Positions 26,609-36,404 of a DNA stretch of 64,000 bases are shown here, in pieces. Every line of letters starts with the position of its first letter. Position 1 is the stretch's first letter. The stretch lies in the NCBI RefSeq assembly GCF_002368035.1, contig NZ_AP018222.1, positions 4,457,534 through 4,521,533 on the forward strand. The letters run 5' to 3'. Under the pieces are notes generated by a model that saw only the letters and a program-made list of their open reading frames with translations, was not told where the DNA came from and made no database searches. This DNA comes from Nostoc linckia NIES-25 (GTDB taxonomy: Bacteria; Cyanobacteriota; Cyanobacteriia; Cyanobacteriales; Nostocaceae). The position numbers were made by a program, and so were the translations under genes.

Positions 26609-27556
26609 CTAACCCCGCATCTGTCGCAGTGCATCAAACGCCTTACCTCGTAACCCAAATGGTAACAACGATAACCCTAAACCAGTCCAAGCTTTAGCAG
26701 TCGAAAAAGATTTTCCTGCTAAAACTAGTTCTCTACCTTTTTGCGTTTCTCCCTTTTCGATTAACCGCAAGCCTAATAATAACTGCGTTTCCATTAAACG
26801 ATTTTGTCTAAATTTTTCTAGTTTTTCAGATTCAAATTTATAACTTTCTAAATACTGAACTTTATCAAATAAATATGGAATAGCTCGATTGATACCTTGC
26901 TGTTCTGCATGGCAACGATATTCCATCAGCAATTCTGGTAAATAATAACCCTTTTTCCCAGCCAAAGCCAGCCGCACAAATAAATCATTATCCTCGCAAT
27001 TTTGCATATTCGGCAGCATAAATCCTAATTCTTGAAGTGTCTTACGCCGAAATAATGTTGCTCCAATTTGAAAGCTTTGATGAATAAATACAACTTCCAG
27101 CAGATTATCTACTACACCTGCTGGTAAATTCTTTCTCCCCCAGCGATGAGAATTTTCCTGAGTTTTTACCTCGTCCCGGATGTTGTTAATATCAATTATC
27201 CAATGGTCTGTACCAACAAAATCAATACTAAAGTCTCGGTCAAGAATAGCTGTTGTATTTGCGAGAAAATCGGGTGTTAGTCGGTCGTCATCATCAAATT
27301 TCATAAAATATTCACCGCTGGCAGCATCAAAACCAGAGCGCATATTATTGCTTTTCCCAATATTTTGTGGGTGACGAATGTATTTAATCCGATGGTCTGT
27401 GTACTCAGACATGAACTCAGGTGTTCCATCGCTAGAACCGTCATCACAAACAATTAGTTCAAAATCTTGCTCTGACTGATTAAGTACGCTGGCGATCGCA
27501 TAAGGCAGCAGAGAGATACGATTAAAAGTAGGAATACAAACAGTAATTTTGGGCAT
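26609..27556 (-). CDS. Family 2 glycosyltransferase
   Basis: 315 residues. A GT-A fold start is plain: ITVCIPTFNRISLLPYAIASVLNQ, then ELIVCDDGSSDGT and the metal-binding acidic motif FDDDDRL, followed by the acceptor-side segment with NCEDNDLFVRLALAG (ED motif). GT2 enzymes transfer a sugar from a nucleotide donor with inversion. Donor and acceptor are unknown. The C-terminal 60 residues are a helical tail without membrane segments. It is isolated, so a role in exopolysaccharide or glycolipid synthesis is only a guess. Confidence 0.85.
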   Translation of the reverse strand: MPKITVCIPTFNRISLLPYAIASVLNQSEQDFELIVCDDGSSDGTPEFMSEYTDHRIKYIRHPQNIGKSNNMRSGFDAASGEYFMKFDDDDRLTPDFLANTTAILDRDFSIDFVGTDHWIIDINNIRDEVKTQENSHRWGRKNLPAGVVDNLLEVVFIHQSFQIGATLFRRKTLQELGFMLPNMQNCEDNDLFVRLALAGKKGYYLPELLMEYRCHAEQQGINRAIPYLFDKVQYLESYKFESEKLEKFRQNRLMETQLLLGLRLIEKGETQKGRELVLAGKSFSTAKAWTGLGLSLLPFGLRGKAFDALRQMRG

Positions 27557-27802
27557 ATTTAATAAATTGTTGATATTTACTCAGTAGTACAATAATTGCG
27601 ATCGCTGCTTTATGAGCGATTATTCCCAAATCTAATGTTTAATTGTATACACATTTTTAGGAATTGAGTATTGGCTCCTCTACCAACGTCAAGTACTAGC
27701 CTTATGTGGGTTTTATGTAGCAGCATTACCTAACGTTGGTTAAGAGCGTTATAAAATAGAAATAAAGTTTATATACATTAGGCTAATTAAGCATAATTCC
27801 CC

Positions 27803-29167
27803 ATGACCACTTCTAAACGCCACTATCACATCACTACTTTCGGTTGTCAGATGAATAAAGCTGACTCAGAGCGCATGGCTGGCGTAATGGAAGACATGGG
27901 CTTTGAATGGTCAGAAGATCCAAATAATGCAGATGTGATTCTCTACAATACCTGCACAATTCGAGATAATGCCGAGCAAAAGGTTTATTCCTACCTTGGC
28001 AGGCAAGCCAAACGCAAGCACGAACAGCCAGATTTAACGCTGATTGTTGCTGGTTGTGTTGCCCAACAAGAAGGCGAAGCACTGTTGCGACGCGTGCCGG
28101 AATTAGACTTGGTAATGGGGCCACAACACGCCAACCGCCTCAAAGATTTGTTGGAGTCAGTGTTTGAGGGTAACCAAGTTGTGGCAACCGAGCCGGTTCA
28201 CATTATGGAGGACATCACCCAACCACGACGAGATAGTAAAGTTACTGCTTGGGTGAATGTGATTTACGGTTGTAACGAACGCTGCACCTACTGTGTAGTC
28301 CCCAACGTGCGGGGTGTCGAACAGTCTCGCACACCAGAAGCTATTCGGAAAGAAATGGCAGAATTAGCACGACAAGGTTACAAAGAAGTTACTTTACTCG
28401 GTCAAAATATTGACGCTTACGGCAGAGATTTGCCAGGAACTACGCCAGAAGGCCGGCATCTGCACAACTTCACAGATTTACTGTATTACGTCCACGATGT
28501 GCCAGGAATTGAAAGAATAAGATTTGCTACAAGTCACCCACGTTATTTTACTGAAAGGCTAATTCGGGCTTGTGCTGAACTGCCCAAAGTCTGCGAACAC
28601 TTCCACATTCCCTTTCAATCTGGGGATAATGAAGTTTTAAAGGCGATGTCGCGGGGTTATACCCATGAAAAATACCGCCGAATTATTGATACGATTCGGC
28701 GATACATGCCAGATGCTTCAATTAGTGCCGATGCAATTGTGGGATTTCCTGGGGAGACAGAACAACAGTTTGAAAATACTCTGAAACTGGTGGAAGATAT
28801 CGGCTTTGATATGTTGAATACAGCCGCATATTCGCCACGTCCAGGAACACCCGCTGCTTTGTGGGACAATCAACTGAGTGAAGAAGTTAAAAGCGATCGC
28901 CTACAAAGATTGAATCATTTAGTAAATATCAAAGCAAGCGAGCGATCGCAACGTTACTTCGGACGCATTGAAGAAGTTCTAGTAGAAGACCAAAACCCCA
29001 AAGATAAAACTCAAGTCATGGGACGCACAGGCGGTAATCGTTTAACCTTCTTCACTGGGGACATCAAACAATTGAAAGGGCAGTTGGTGAAGGTAAAAAT
29101 TACTGAAGTTCGTGCTTTTAGTTTGACTGGCGAACCAGTTGGAGCTAGACAAGCCTTGTTTGTTTAA
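27803..29167 (+). CDS. miaB: tRNA-2-methylthio-N6-dimethylallyladenosine synthase
   Basis: 454 residues. The N-terminal MTTase domain binds a 4Fe-4S cluster with C15 (FGCQMN), C51 and C85. The radical-SAM domain has C157-x3-C161-x2-C164 (GCNERCTYC), and a C-terminal TRAM domain lies from about 385. The enzyme adds the methylthio group at C2 of i6A37 in tRNAs that read UNN codons. GCQMN and the overall order match MiaB rather than RimO or MtaB. Single gene. A REP-like palindrome follows 9 bp after the stop codon. Confidence 0.93.
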   Translation: MTTSKRHYHITTFGCQMNKADSERMAGVMEDMGFEWSEDPNNADVILYNTCTIRDNAEQKVYSYLGRQAKRKHEQPDLTLIVAGCVAQQEGEALLRRVPELDLVMGPQHANRLKDLLESVFEGNQVVATEPVHIMEDITQPRRDSKVTAWVNVIYGCNERCTYCVVPNVRGVEQSRTPEAIRKEMAELARQGYKEVTLLGQNIDAYGRDLPGTTPEGRHLHNFTDLLYYVHDVPGIERIRFATSHPRYFTERLIRACAELPKVCEHFHIPFQSGDNEVLKAMSRGYTHEKYRRIIDTIRRYMPDASISADAIVGFPGETEQQFENTLKLVEDIGFDMLNTAAYSPRPGTPAALWDNQLSEEVKSDRLQRLNHLVNIKASERSQRYFGRIEEVLVEDQNPKDKTQVMGRTGGNRLTFFTGDIKQLKGQLVKVKITEVRAFSLTGEPVGARQALFV

Positions 29168-29175
29168 CACGATTT

Positions 29176-29204
29176 GTAGAGACGTTGCAATGCAACGTCT
29201 CTAC
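29176..29204. repeat. REP-like palindrome beside the HUH transposase gene
   Basis: 29-bp perfect palindrome of 14-bp arms (GTAGAGACGTTGCA) around a central A, between miaB and the convergent transposase gene. Exactly the same palindrome occurs inside the transposase gene at 29463-29491. Close relatives with TAGC in the centre are at 23202-23230 and 49215-49243. Confidence 0.75.
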
Positions 29205-29215
29205 ATTGGCCATCG

Positions 29216-29860
29216 TCACATCCATAAATTTGTAGAATTGTTTTTGTCTTCGTCCCATTTAGTGGGATTATTAGTGATATATTCTCGGATTCGGTCTAAA
29301 GAACCATCAGCACGAATGATGTGTTCGTAAAACCGCTCTTGCCAAGCAAAATCTTCAAAACTGTTTTTCCGACACCAACGGGTCACAGCAGATTTGTACG
29401 ATCGCACTATCGCCCCTAATGAACCTGGTTTAGGGGATATGTCAGACATGAACTGCCGTTGTGTAGAGACGTTGCAATGCAACGTCTCTACATTTTGGGG
29501 CAACGTCTCTACATTTTGGGGCAACGTCTCTACATTTTGGGGCAACGTCTCTACATTTTGGGGCAACGTCTCTACATTTTCGGGGCGGTCGATCGCAATA
29601 ATGCCATGTACGTGATTGGGCATAACGACATAAGCATCTGTGTAGGTGTAGGTAAAATGATTCGGAATTTCTGCCCAGAATTGTTGGGCTATTTCTCCAA
29701 TTGTTGATAATTGCACATTTCCTGTAATCACATCTCCCAAAAAATGAATGCGATCGCTTGTGCAAATTGTCACGAAATACCACCCGTTAGCAGCGTAATT
29801 ACGATTTGGCAACCGGGTCGATTCCACTCGGTATATGCCCTGAAATTTGGGGTTGCCCAT
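29216..29860 (-). CDS. REP-associated tyrosine transposase (Y1/HUH, RAYT)
   Basis: 214 residues. The HUH motif is H83-V-H85 in VVMPNHVHGIIAID, and the candidate nucleophile tyrosine lies in AIVRSYKSAVTRW. WYFVTICTSDR and AWQERFYEHIIR are typical of TnpA_REP-type proteins, which nick REP palindromes as single-stranded DNA. The gene is unusual: residues about 95-129 are an insert of NVETLPQ units coded by a 21-bp minisatellite joined to a copy of the flanking palindrome, in frame between the HUH motif and the tyrosine helix. The reading frame is nevertheless intact. It converges on miaB. Confidence 0.85.
   Translation of the reverse strand: MGNPKFQGIYRVESTRLPNRNYAANGWYFVTICTSDRIHFLGDVITGNVQLSTIGEIAQQFWAEIPNHFTYTYTDAYVVMPNHVHGIIAIDRPENVETLPQNVETLPQNVETLPQNVETLPQNVETLHCNVSTQRQFMSDISPKPGSLGAIVRSYKSAVTRWCRKNSFEDFAWQERFYEHIIRADGSLDRIREYITNNPTKWDEDKNNSTNLWM
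29463..29584. repeat. Palindrome plus five-unit 21-bp minisatellite inside the transposase gene
   Basis: The palindrome (29463-29491) is followed by five tandem 21-bp units starting at 29480 (CAACGTCTCTAC + ATTTTGGGG). The unit is the right half of the palindrome plus a 9-bp linker, so the array seems to have grown from the palindrome. The last unit differs by one base (TTTTCGGGG). Twenty-one bases keep the host gene in frame. Confidence 0.85.
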
Positions 29861-29862
29861 AA

Positions 29863-32800
29863 TTACAATTCCAAATTTACCTCATCTAAAGACGCGCCTT
29901 GATGCGTCTCTATTTTCATCTGTGCCTCTGTTGTATTCGGCTTTTGTTGCGGACGTGGCACCGGCTTTTGCTGTCCAAAACCATCAAACAAGTCATCAAG
30001 CTTGACAGTTAAACCCAAATATGGGCCACCAGCCGATCGCGTTCCGGAAAAATCCCTGTCATCAACTTCACCAAAAACATATCCAGCGGAAACACGCAAA
30101 TTAGGAGTCAGGTAGTAACCTGTTTCCAGAACAAAGCCTGTCTCACTGTAATTAGATTGACCAATCCAGCGAGCCTCACCAACTAAATCCCAGCTATATC
30201 CCAAACGATAAGTAGCTCGTAATTGTCCCAAATTCACTGTACTCGTACCAACTAAATCATTAGCCAAATAAGAAGTACTATTACGTAAAGCGTATTTACC
30301 GTAGAATTCCCATTGCCAGTTAGGGGCGTAGATAGCTTCCAAAGCAAAAGTATGGTCTTGGGAACCCGTACCACTACCTAAGAGAATAGTCTCAGGAATA
30401 ATCGCCGGATTTTGGCGATATTCATAACGCAATAGAGCATTAAATTTATCACTATGGGGGTCGCGGTAAGCTAAACCCACCTTCAGATTAGCGGTATCTG
30501 CCAATCCTGAAAGTCTTTGATTGGCAGAGTTTGCTTGTTGATAACGTACCAAAGCCGTCAGAGATGGAGAAATTTTACCTACTGCACCTGCGGTAATTAC
30601 TGTATTACTACCACCAGAAGAGGAGCGATGTTCGTAGCGGGCGCTGGCTTGAAACTGGGGATTATCGCTGTATTCCAAGCCAACGCTGTAACTATCCCCA
30701 CCATCAAATCCGATCGCCGATGCGGCTTGACCAAAAGCATAGGGTTGGGGATATTGTTGACCCGCCGCAGTCCGATTGAAGAAATTACCAAATACGTGTT
30801 CGTAAGCTAAATTTAACCGCAATCCACGAGCAATAGTCCAGCGGTTATTTAGACCGATCGCACCTTGGGTAGTCAGTTCATTGGCACTACCCAAAATTGA
30901 GTAACGGCCAGTTATGGTGGTATCCCTTCCGAGTTTGTGTTCGCCGTTGACACTCAAGCTAGTGATGGAATTACCAGACAATTGACCGCTACTGTAAAAC
31001 TGTTGGGCGAGACTGACATTCACACCAGGAATTACCGCCCAATTCAACCCGAAGATGGTACGGTCTGGATAAACACTATCTTTTTGGGAAGATAAGCTGA
31101 GTTCGTTTTGAGCTTGGAAAGTCAGGTTTTTCGCAATGGGAACTGTAAAACGCGATCGCAATTGATCGGAATTACTACTCAAAGCATTAGGTGAGATGCG
31201 GTCTTGGCGATCGCGATGAATCCAATCTAGATCGAAGATGGCGCTACCTAAACGTTGTTGAATCCCAGCAGTAATTGTCGTCAGGGAATTATCAACTTTA
31301 CTCCCTGGTATGGCATCATTACGGGGTGCAAATAATTCTTCAAATGTGTCTAGTGGTTGGGGAGCAATGCCAAAATTATCTTCATGGTCGTATTGCACTC
31401 TCGCATTGGTAGTTGAACTCAGTTTAGCTATAACCTGCGCTCCATAACGAGTTTGTCCCGGTACAAAGCTGACGGTGGCATTATTGGCAAAACCTGTATC
31501 TGCAAAGCGATAATAGGCGCGTCCTTGAATTCCATTAGCGATTTGTCCCTCAGCTTCCAAACGATAGGCATCACCGCTAACCTTTCCCACAACATCAGAA
31601 TCATTATTGGAATGGGCGTATTCTGCAATTAGCTTACCCTTATCACCCAAAGCTATCAGTGCATCTGCGCCATAGAGTTGAAAATCCCGCACACCTTGAT
31701 TTTCTTGGACGTAGGTTGCTCCAATCCAACTTTCTCGGTTAAGTTCGCGGGAAAGATTGTATTGCAAACGACCAGCAAAGATATTGCTATCAGAGTCTTC
31801 ACTTTCATATTGATAGCTAACAACAATCCGACGTACCAAGACTTGTCCGGTTTCATCGATATCGGTACGAAGAATCGGTTCGCGAAATAATAAGGTACCG
31901 CGATCGTAGTCGATTTCGTAGTCTGGGCCTCGGTTTAGCTGTTTGCGTTCTAATACAGTTCCAGGACGATTAAGTTCCTCTAACTCGATAAAAACATTTT
32001 CGCTCCCTGGTTGTAGGAGTCGGCGAGACAGGAAATAATAACCACTAGTACCATCGGGAGCAATGGTATCTCGTTGAAATCCTTCTAGGTTATTGCCGTA
32101 GAAACCTGTAATTTGTAAATTTCCTAAGTTGTAATTAGCTTTAAAGCCGTGGAGTTGGCGAGTGATAGAAGTAAATTGCTGCGATCGCCGTGCAAATTCT
32201 TCTGTGTTATAGTCACCCCACATGGCAAAATCAGGGGAAGATCCAGCTATACCGGTGGAGCGCTCAAAACGCAGAAATACGCTGTCAATGGAAGGAGCCA
32301 CCACATCAACTTTCGAGCTATCGCCATAGACAGGATAGTTTTGCTCGCTAAATTGGTAAGTTCTAAACAAGCGATTATCGCAGTTACAATCTTCATTCAA
32401 GTTACGAGAACTGTTATATGCGCCTGTAAACAACCATTCTCCGATAGTACCCGTGGCAAATATCGCTGAATGGAAATCTAATTGCGTTCGATTGTCTTTG
32501 TCAGGAGGGATGAAATCACGTAAACTGCCATAATAATTTGTACCTCTAGCCCCCAAACGTAAATCTATGACCCCAGTCAGCAAACTCGGACGCAGAGCCG
32601 TTTCAAATTGCAACTGGGTAAAGGCTTCTAAATTATTGACGATCGCTCTAATTGTGACAGTTTCTGCTTTTAGTTGCGATCGTAAAGTTGCTGTAAATTG
32701 CCCCCCTTTGGCCTCTACTTGAAATCCAGGTTCATCGGGTTTAAAATCTTTCTCCACGAAATCCCCAGCAGTAGGTATCAAAGTGACAACAGCATCATAA

Positions 32801-33894
32801 TTAGAGCGATTGCCGCTTGCATCAAGTAGTTGACCCCGGATTGTAGCCGTAGAACGTCCATCTGCTGGGATACGAGACTCAACAGTTTCCAAAGTTAATT
32901 GCTGGGGCGCTCCCCGGACTGCAACCTGCACCGTTACAGGCGCTTGGGTTCCCCCGACTACCTGTGCAGATATAGTATTTTGACCTTCTTGTAGCGAAAC
33001 ACCATACCATGTCTGCTTTACTAAGTTAGTACTCGCATCAGTTTCCGTCCGCCCCACTAAGGAAGGATCTACCAACACCCCATTTACCCGTAATTCCACC
33101 TGACTACCAGCAGGAAACTGCACAATTACCGTAGTAGCTTGTACATCTACAACACTGTCAGCCGTCGGAGTCAAGATTTTGATTCCTGTAGAAATCGGTG
33201 GAGATGAAGACACGGGCATATTTTCATTCACCCCTTGCGCCTCCTTCCCCCCATCTCCCTGTCCCCCTATCCCCACATCCCCATTAGCAATTTTGCGTAA
33301 CCCTCTAGGTAACTCTACAGAAGTTGTTGGTTGAAATGGTTGTATTTCCCTTCGAGATTGGTCTTTCTTATTTTCTATTCCTGCAATTTTGCGTAAGCCT
33401 CTAGGCAATTCCACAGAAGTTGCTGGTTGAAATGGTTGTATTTCCGTTTCACTGGGTTGGACAGTAGCCGATGCTAGAGAATTTGAGGCCAATTCAATAA
33501 CTCGCAACTCCTGTCTATAACTTGCCGACAAACCAGAAGAATTTAAGCCTTGGCGAATTATTCTCCTAACCTTTGCGCCTTTGCTTTGAAAAGTTCTGTT
33601 TGCGGCTAGCCAGCGCAACCTACGGGAAACCGCAGAAGCATCTACAGGTTTTTCGCTGAGTCTTTGCGCGAGCTGTTGAGATCCTGAATCACCAACCGCA
33701 GAATTCACATCCATACTTTTTTCAACCACTTTATTTTCAACCGCTCGATGTTCGACACCCTCCTGTGCTTGCAAAAACAGGTTTTCATTGGTGACTTTTG
33801 CTTGGACTATGGCAGGATATAAAACGAGGCTGAGAGCTACCGGCATCGCCCCCATCAACCTCAAGTTGAAAATAGTGTGCAGTCTAGGTTTCAT
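29863..33894 (-). CDS. Large surface/outer-membrane protein with Ig-like and beta-barrel regions
   Basis: 1343 residues. There is a signal-like N-terminus (hydrophobic run ending in VQA), then a low-complexity region with a duplicated stretch of about 20 residues (EIQPFQPATSVELPRGLRKI, seen twice). Ig-like repeats follow (GSQVELRVNGV; IPADGRSTATIRGQLLD). From about 470 to the end alternating aromatic and polar strands (QYNLSRELNRESWIGATYVQE; LRVSAGYVFGEVDDRDF) indicate an outer-membrane beta-barrel. It is the last gene of a minus-strand cluster and overlaps the preceding gene by 4 bp. Role not known; outer-membrane export or adhesion is plausible. Confidence 0.75.
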   Translation of the reverse strand: MKPRLHTIFNLRLMGAMPVALSLVLYPAIVQAKVTNENLFLQAQEGVEHRAVENKVVEKSMDVNSAVGDSGSQQLAQRLSEKPVDASAVSRRLRWLAANRTFQSKGAKVRRIIRQGLNSSGLSASYRQELRVIELASNSLASATVQPSETEIQPFQPATSVELPRGLRKIAGIENKKDQSRREIQPFQPTTSVELPRGLRKIANGDVGIGGQGDGGKEAQGVNENMPVSSSPPISTGIKILTPTADSVVDVQATTVIVQFPAGSQVELRVNGVLVDPSLVGRTETDASTNLVKQTWYGVSLQEGQNTISAQVVGGTQAPVTVQVAVRGAPQQLTLETVESRIPADGRSTATIRGQLLDASGNRSNYDAVVTLIPTAGDFVEKDFKPDEPGFQVEAKGGQFTATLRSQLKAETVTIRAIVNNLEAFTQLQFETALRPSLLTGVIDLRLGARGTNYYGSLRDFIPPDKDNRTQLDFHSAIFATGTIGEWLFTGAYNSSRNLNEDCNCDNRLFRTYQFSEQNYPVYGDSSKVDVVAPSIDSVFLRFERSTGIAGSSPDFAMWGDYNTEEFARRSQQFTSITRQLHGFKANYNLGNLQITGFYGNNLEGFQRDTIAPDGTSGYYFLSRRLLQPGSENVFIELEELNRPGTVLERKQLNRGPDYEIDYDRGTLLFREPILRTDIDETGQVLVRRIVVSYQYESEDSDSNIFAGRLQYNLSRELNRESWIGATYVQENQGVRDFQLYGADALIALGDKGKLIAEYAHSNNDSDVVGKVSGDAYRLEAEGQIANGIQGRAYYRFADTGFANNATVSFVPGQTRYGAQVIAKLSSTTNARVQYDHEDNFGIAPQPLDTFEELFAPRNDAIPGSKVDNSLTTITAGIQQRLGSAIFDLDWIHRDRQDRISPNALSSNSDQLRSRFTVPIAKNLTFQAQNELSLSSQKDSVYPDRTIFGLNWAVIPGVNVSLAQQFYSSGQLSGNSITSLSVNGEHKLGRDTTITGRYSILGSANELTTQGAIGLNNRWTIARGLRLNLAYEHVFGNFFNRTAAGQQYPQPYAFGQAASAIGFDGGDSYSVGLEYSDNPQFQASARYEHRSSSGGSNTVITAGAVGKISPSLTALVRYQQANSANQRLSGLADTANLKVGLAYRDPHSDKFNALLRYEYRQNPAIIPETILLGSGTGSQDHTFALEAIYAPNWQWEFYGKYALRNSTSYLANDLVGTSTVNLGQLRATYRLGYSWDLVGEARWIGQSNYSETGFVLETGYYLTPNLRVSAGYVFGEVDDRDFSGTRSAGGPYLGLTVKLDDLFDGFGQQKPVPRPQQKPNTTEAQMKIETHQGASLDEVNLEL

Positions 33895-35432
33895 TTTTTG
33901 ACTGTTTCCTGAAATGTGGGGGTGACACCGAAGTTCATACGTACCAACCCACCCGGTTCTAAATGCACTAGGCGAGATTGGCTATTGCGTTCGCGGAATT
34001 TTTTATTGGGAGCTAGGGCATAACCAGGTGCACTACTGAGGTCTAGAACACCTGTGTGGTATCCAGGTAAGACATTCGCTAGAGAGAACAAACCATTCGG
34101 ATCTGTAGTGATGCGGTTACCGTCTTCTAGAAAAACCACTGCATTGGGTATTCCAGGCTCACCACGCTGCTGTTCGCCATCAAAGTTTTTATCAACAAAC
34201 ACCCGACCGATAATCGTGCCACAATCAGAAACGATTCCAGGACGAATTTTCAGTTGGTGTGTTGCTGGGCCATCCTTAGTACTAAAACGGTTATCAATTC
34301 GTTGAGCATTAACGATCGCACTGTTGCGACCATTACCACGCATAGCATCGGCTGTTAATTGAGCAGCGTAGGCAATATTCAAGACTTTCCCTGTGGGAAT
34401 CGTCATATCTGTGCGGAATATCACCGTGTTTCCATTCCGTTCCGGGGTGATAGGAACTGCTGTACCATCCATCTCTCCCTGCACGGATTTCGGCAAGAAC
34501 TGGAATCCTAACGGGAGGTTGTCGGTGATAACTACATTATTCAAACCAACATCAGCCAGATTTTTTACTGAGAGGCGGTAAATTACCGTATCTCCAGGTT
34601 CAGCAGTAGCGCGATCGCCTGTTTTAATAATCTGCAATTGATTGGCTTGACACAAATTGGTAGTAAATTCAAAGGCTAATAAATCCAATCCCACTGTTTC
34701 TGCATTGGGAACTAAAATAACCGTTTGCTCTACTCTGGTTTCACCTGTAATACTGATTGGTTGTCCATCTAAAGAAGTAGCGACATATTGCACAACATCA
34801 TTACTATCTTTGGCAATAATTTCAATCTTGACGCGCCGTTGTCTGTAGATGGAATTTGATGGGGGATTGACTACAAAAATATAATTTCTACCCGGATCGG
34901 TTTGACCTTTATTTGGATCTAGTAAAAAATTGTAGACACCAGCAGGATTATTTGTAATGAAATATGGGTTACTATTTTCAATATTTGGCGATTTTCCCCC
35001 TGGCACATTGTTATTAGGAATATCCGGTAACTCTGTGTGAGTCAAAGCAACTAAACTGCCCAATTCTGTGCCCGTCGGGTCGCTGGGGTTAAGTTCGTAT
35101 ACCCCAACTGAAAAACCTGTATAGTCGGGTAAAAGCGTACCAGCACAACCTAAAATTCTTCCTAGAGGGTCAACTAATGGGCTAGGAGTAACGTTAAGCT
35201 GGCTAGAACTTCCTTGATATTGATAGTTACTAGCTGGGTCTGTATAAGTATAAGTAGCTTGATTTGTGATTGGGGAAGATGCAACTTGACTATTATTTTG
35301 TTGGGCTGTCACCGATCTAGGTAAACTAGTATATAAAAAGCTTCCCAGCACAAGACTTGCTGTTAATCTTTGCCACCAGCTACTACTAAAATTAATTTGT
35401 TTTTGTTTTTGAGGACGGCTCACTGAACGCAT
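33891..35432 (-). CDS. Secreted DUF11 / SdrD-B-like repeat protein
   Basis: 513 residues. A signal segment (LTASLVLGSFLYTSLPRSVTAQ) is followed by a beta-rich region and a clear DUF11 module at about 270-370 (AEPGDTVIYRLSVKNLADVG, then ITDNLPLGFQFLP). After that comes an SdrD-B/SpaA-like Ig module (GRVFVDKNFDGEQQRGEPGI...VFLEDGNRITTDPNGLFSLANVLPG). These are surface-stalk domains. Its stop overlaps the start of the beta-barrel gene by 4 bp, so the two are probably translationally coupled and may form one surface complex. Confidence 0.8.
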   Translation of the reverse strand: MRSVSRPQKQKQINFSSSWWQRLTASLVLGSFLYTSLPRSVTAQQNNSQVASSPITNQATYTYTDPASNYQYQGSSSQLNVTPSPLVDPLGRILGCAGTLLPDYTGFSVGVYELNPSDPTGTELGSLVALTHTELPDIPNNNVPGGKSPNIENSNPYFITNNPAGVYNFLLDPNKGQTDPGRNYIFVVNPPSNSIYRQRRVKIEIIAKDSNDVVQYVATSLDGQPISITGETRVEQTVILVPNAETVGLDLLAFEFTTNLCQANQLQIIKTGDRATAEPGDTVIYRLSVKNLADVGLNNVVITDNLPLGFQFLPKSVQGEMDGTAVPITPERNGNTVIFRTDMTIPTGKVLNIAYAAQLTADAMRGNGRNSAIVNAQRIDNRFSTKDGPATHQLKIRPGIVSDCGTIIGRVFVDKNFDGEQQRGEPGIPNAVVFLEDGNRITTDPNGLFSLANVLPGYHTGVLDLSSAPGYALAPNKKFRERNSQSRLVHLEPGGLVRMNFGVTPTFQETVKK

Positions 35433-35649
35433 CTCCTCTCGATGGCAAGCTTATTGTTAATAAAAAAATTATCAAAACAGAATTCAGAAGTCAGAATTGA
35501 GAATGAATTCGACTGTCAAATAGCACAGCGATCGCGGTTTATAACTGCATCAAATTGAAAATTTGGTGGTTTTGATTGATTAGCGGATCTAAATTCTCAG
35601 TGCAGTTGATTCTGAATTCTGAATTCTGAATTCTGCATTCTTCTTTCAA

Positions 35650-36216
35650 TCAACGCACTTGGGTTTGATAAGTCGCCTTGACTGTCGTCTTTGCTGGAAC
35701 TGACGAAATCTGTAAACGGATGTGGGTGTAAGCAATGGCTGGCGCTGGTTTAGTTTCCACTTTGCCGTTAGGAACAGTAACTTTAACGGTGGGATTTTCG
35801 ACGAAGCTACGCCCACCATCAATGCTATAAGTAATTTTTCCATTATTAGTTATATTTGCAGATTTAAGTACGTAGACCATTCCTCTGGGAATGGGTTGAT
35901 TCAAAGTTAAATTTTTCACTGGGCGATCGCTCTGATTTTCGCCGCTCAAGGTATACTTCAATACATCTCCAGGTCGCACCACGGCTTGACCTTTCAAAGG
36001 TTCCCATTTCTGGCTTTGTTTACCCTGCGGATCTTGAACCACCACTAGCTTTTCAGCTTCTAAGCGCAATTGAATTTGCGCTTGAGTTTTGATATTTTGA
36101 GCGTAGGCACTTTCTGAATGCCAAATATTTGCAACTCCTGGAAATTGAGCCAAAAATGGAGATATAGCTATTAGCGCGAACGCGCCCAAACCTGCAATAG
36201 AAGCGCCTTTAGTCAT
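35650..36216 (-). CDS. Small secreted DUF11-type protein
   Basis: 188 residues. An N-terminal hydrophobic segment (GLGAFALIAISPFLAQF) is followed by AYAQ, a likely signal-peptidase site. The rest is one DUF11-like domain (VVRPGDVLKYTLSGENQSDRPVKNLTLNQPIPRGMVYV). It lies between the 845- and 513-residue genes on the same strand, with spacers of 217 bp downstream and 188 bp upstream that contain GAATTCTGAATTCTG-type repeats. Probably part of the same surface-protein cluster. Confidence 0.8.
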   Translation of the reverse strand: MTKGASIAGLGAFALIAISPFLAQFPGVANIWHSESAYAQNIKTQAQIQLRLEAEKLVVVQDPQGKQSQKWEPLKGQAVVRPGDVLKYTLSGENQSDRPVKNLTLNQPIPRGMVYVLKSANITNNGKITYSIDGGRSFVENPTVKVTVPNGKVETKPAPAIAYTHIRLQISSVPAKTTVKATYQTQVR

Positions 36217-36404
36217 AAATAAGTCCCAGAATTTTGATTGTTGACTTATATTTCCCTGCTTTTGCTAATAAATAGTCACTCCCCTGTTTGGTTAATATTT
36301 CGGTATGGGGTATTGGGAGAGGGGGAAGACAAGAGAGAAAGATGACTACCTTGTCCCCCATCTCCCCATCTCCCCACCTCCCCACACTCCCCACTCCCAA
36401 CGAA

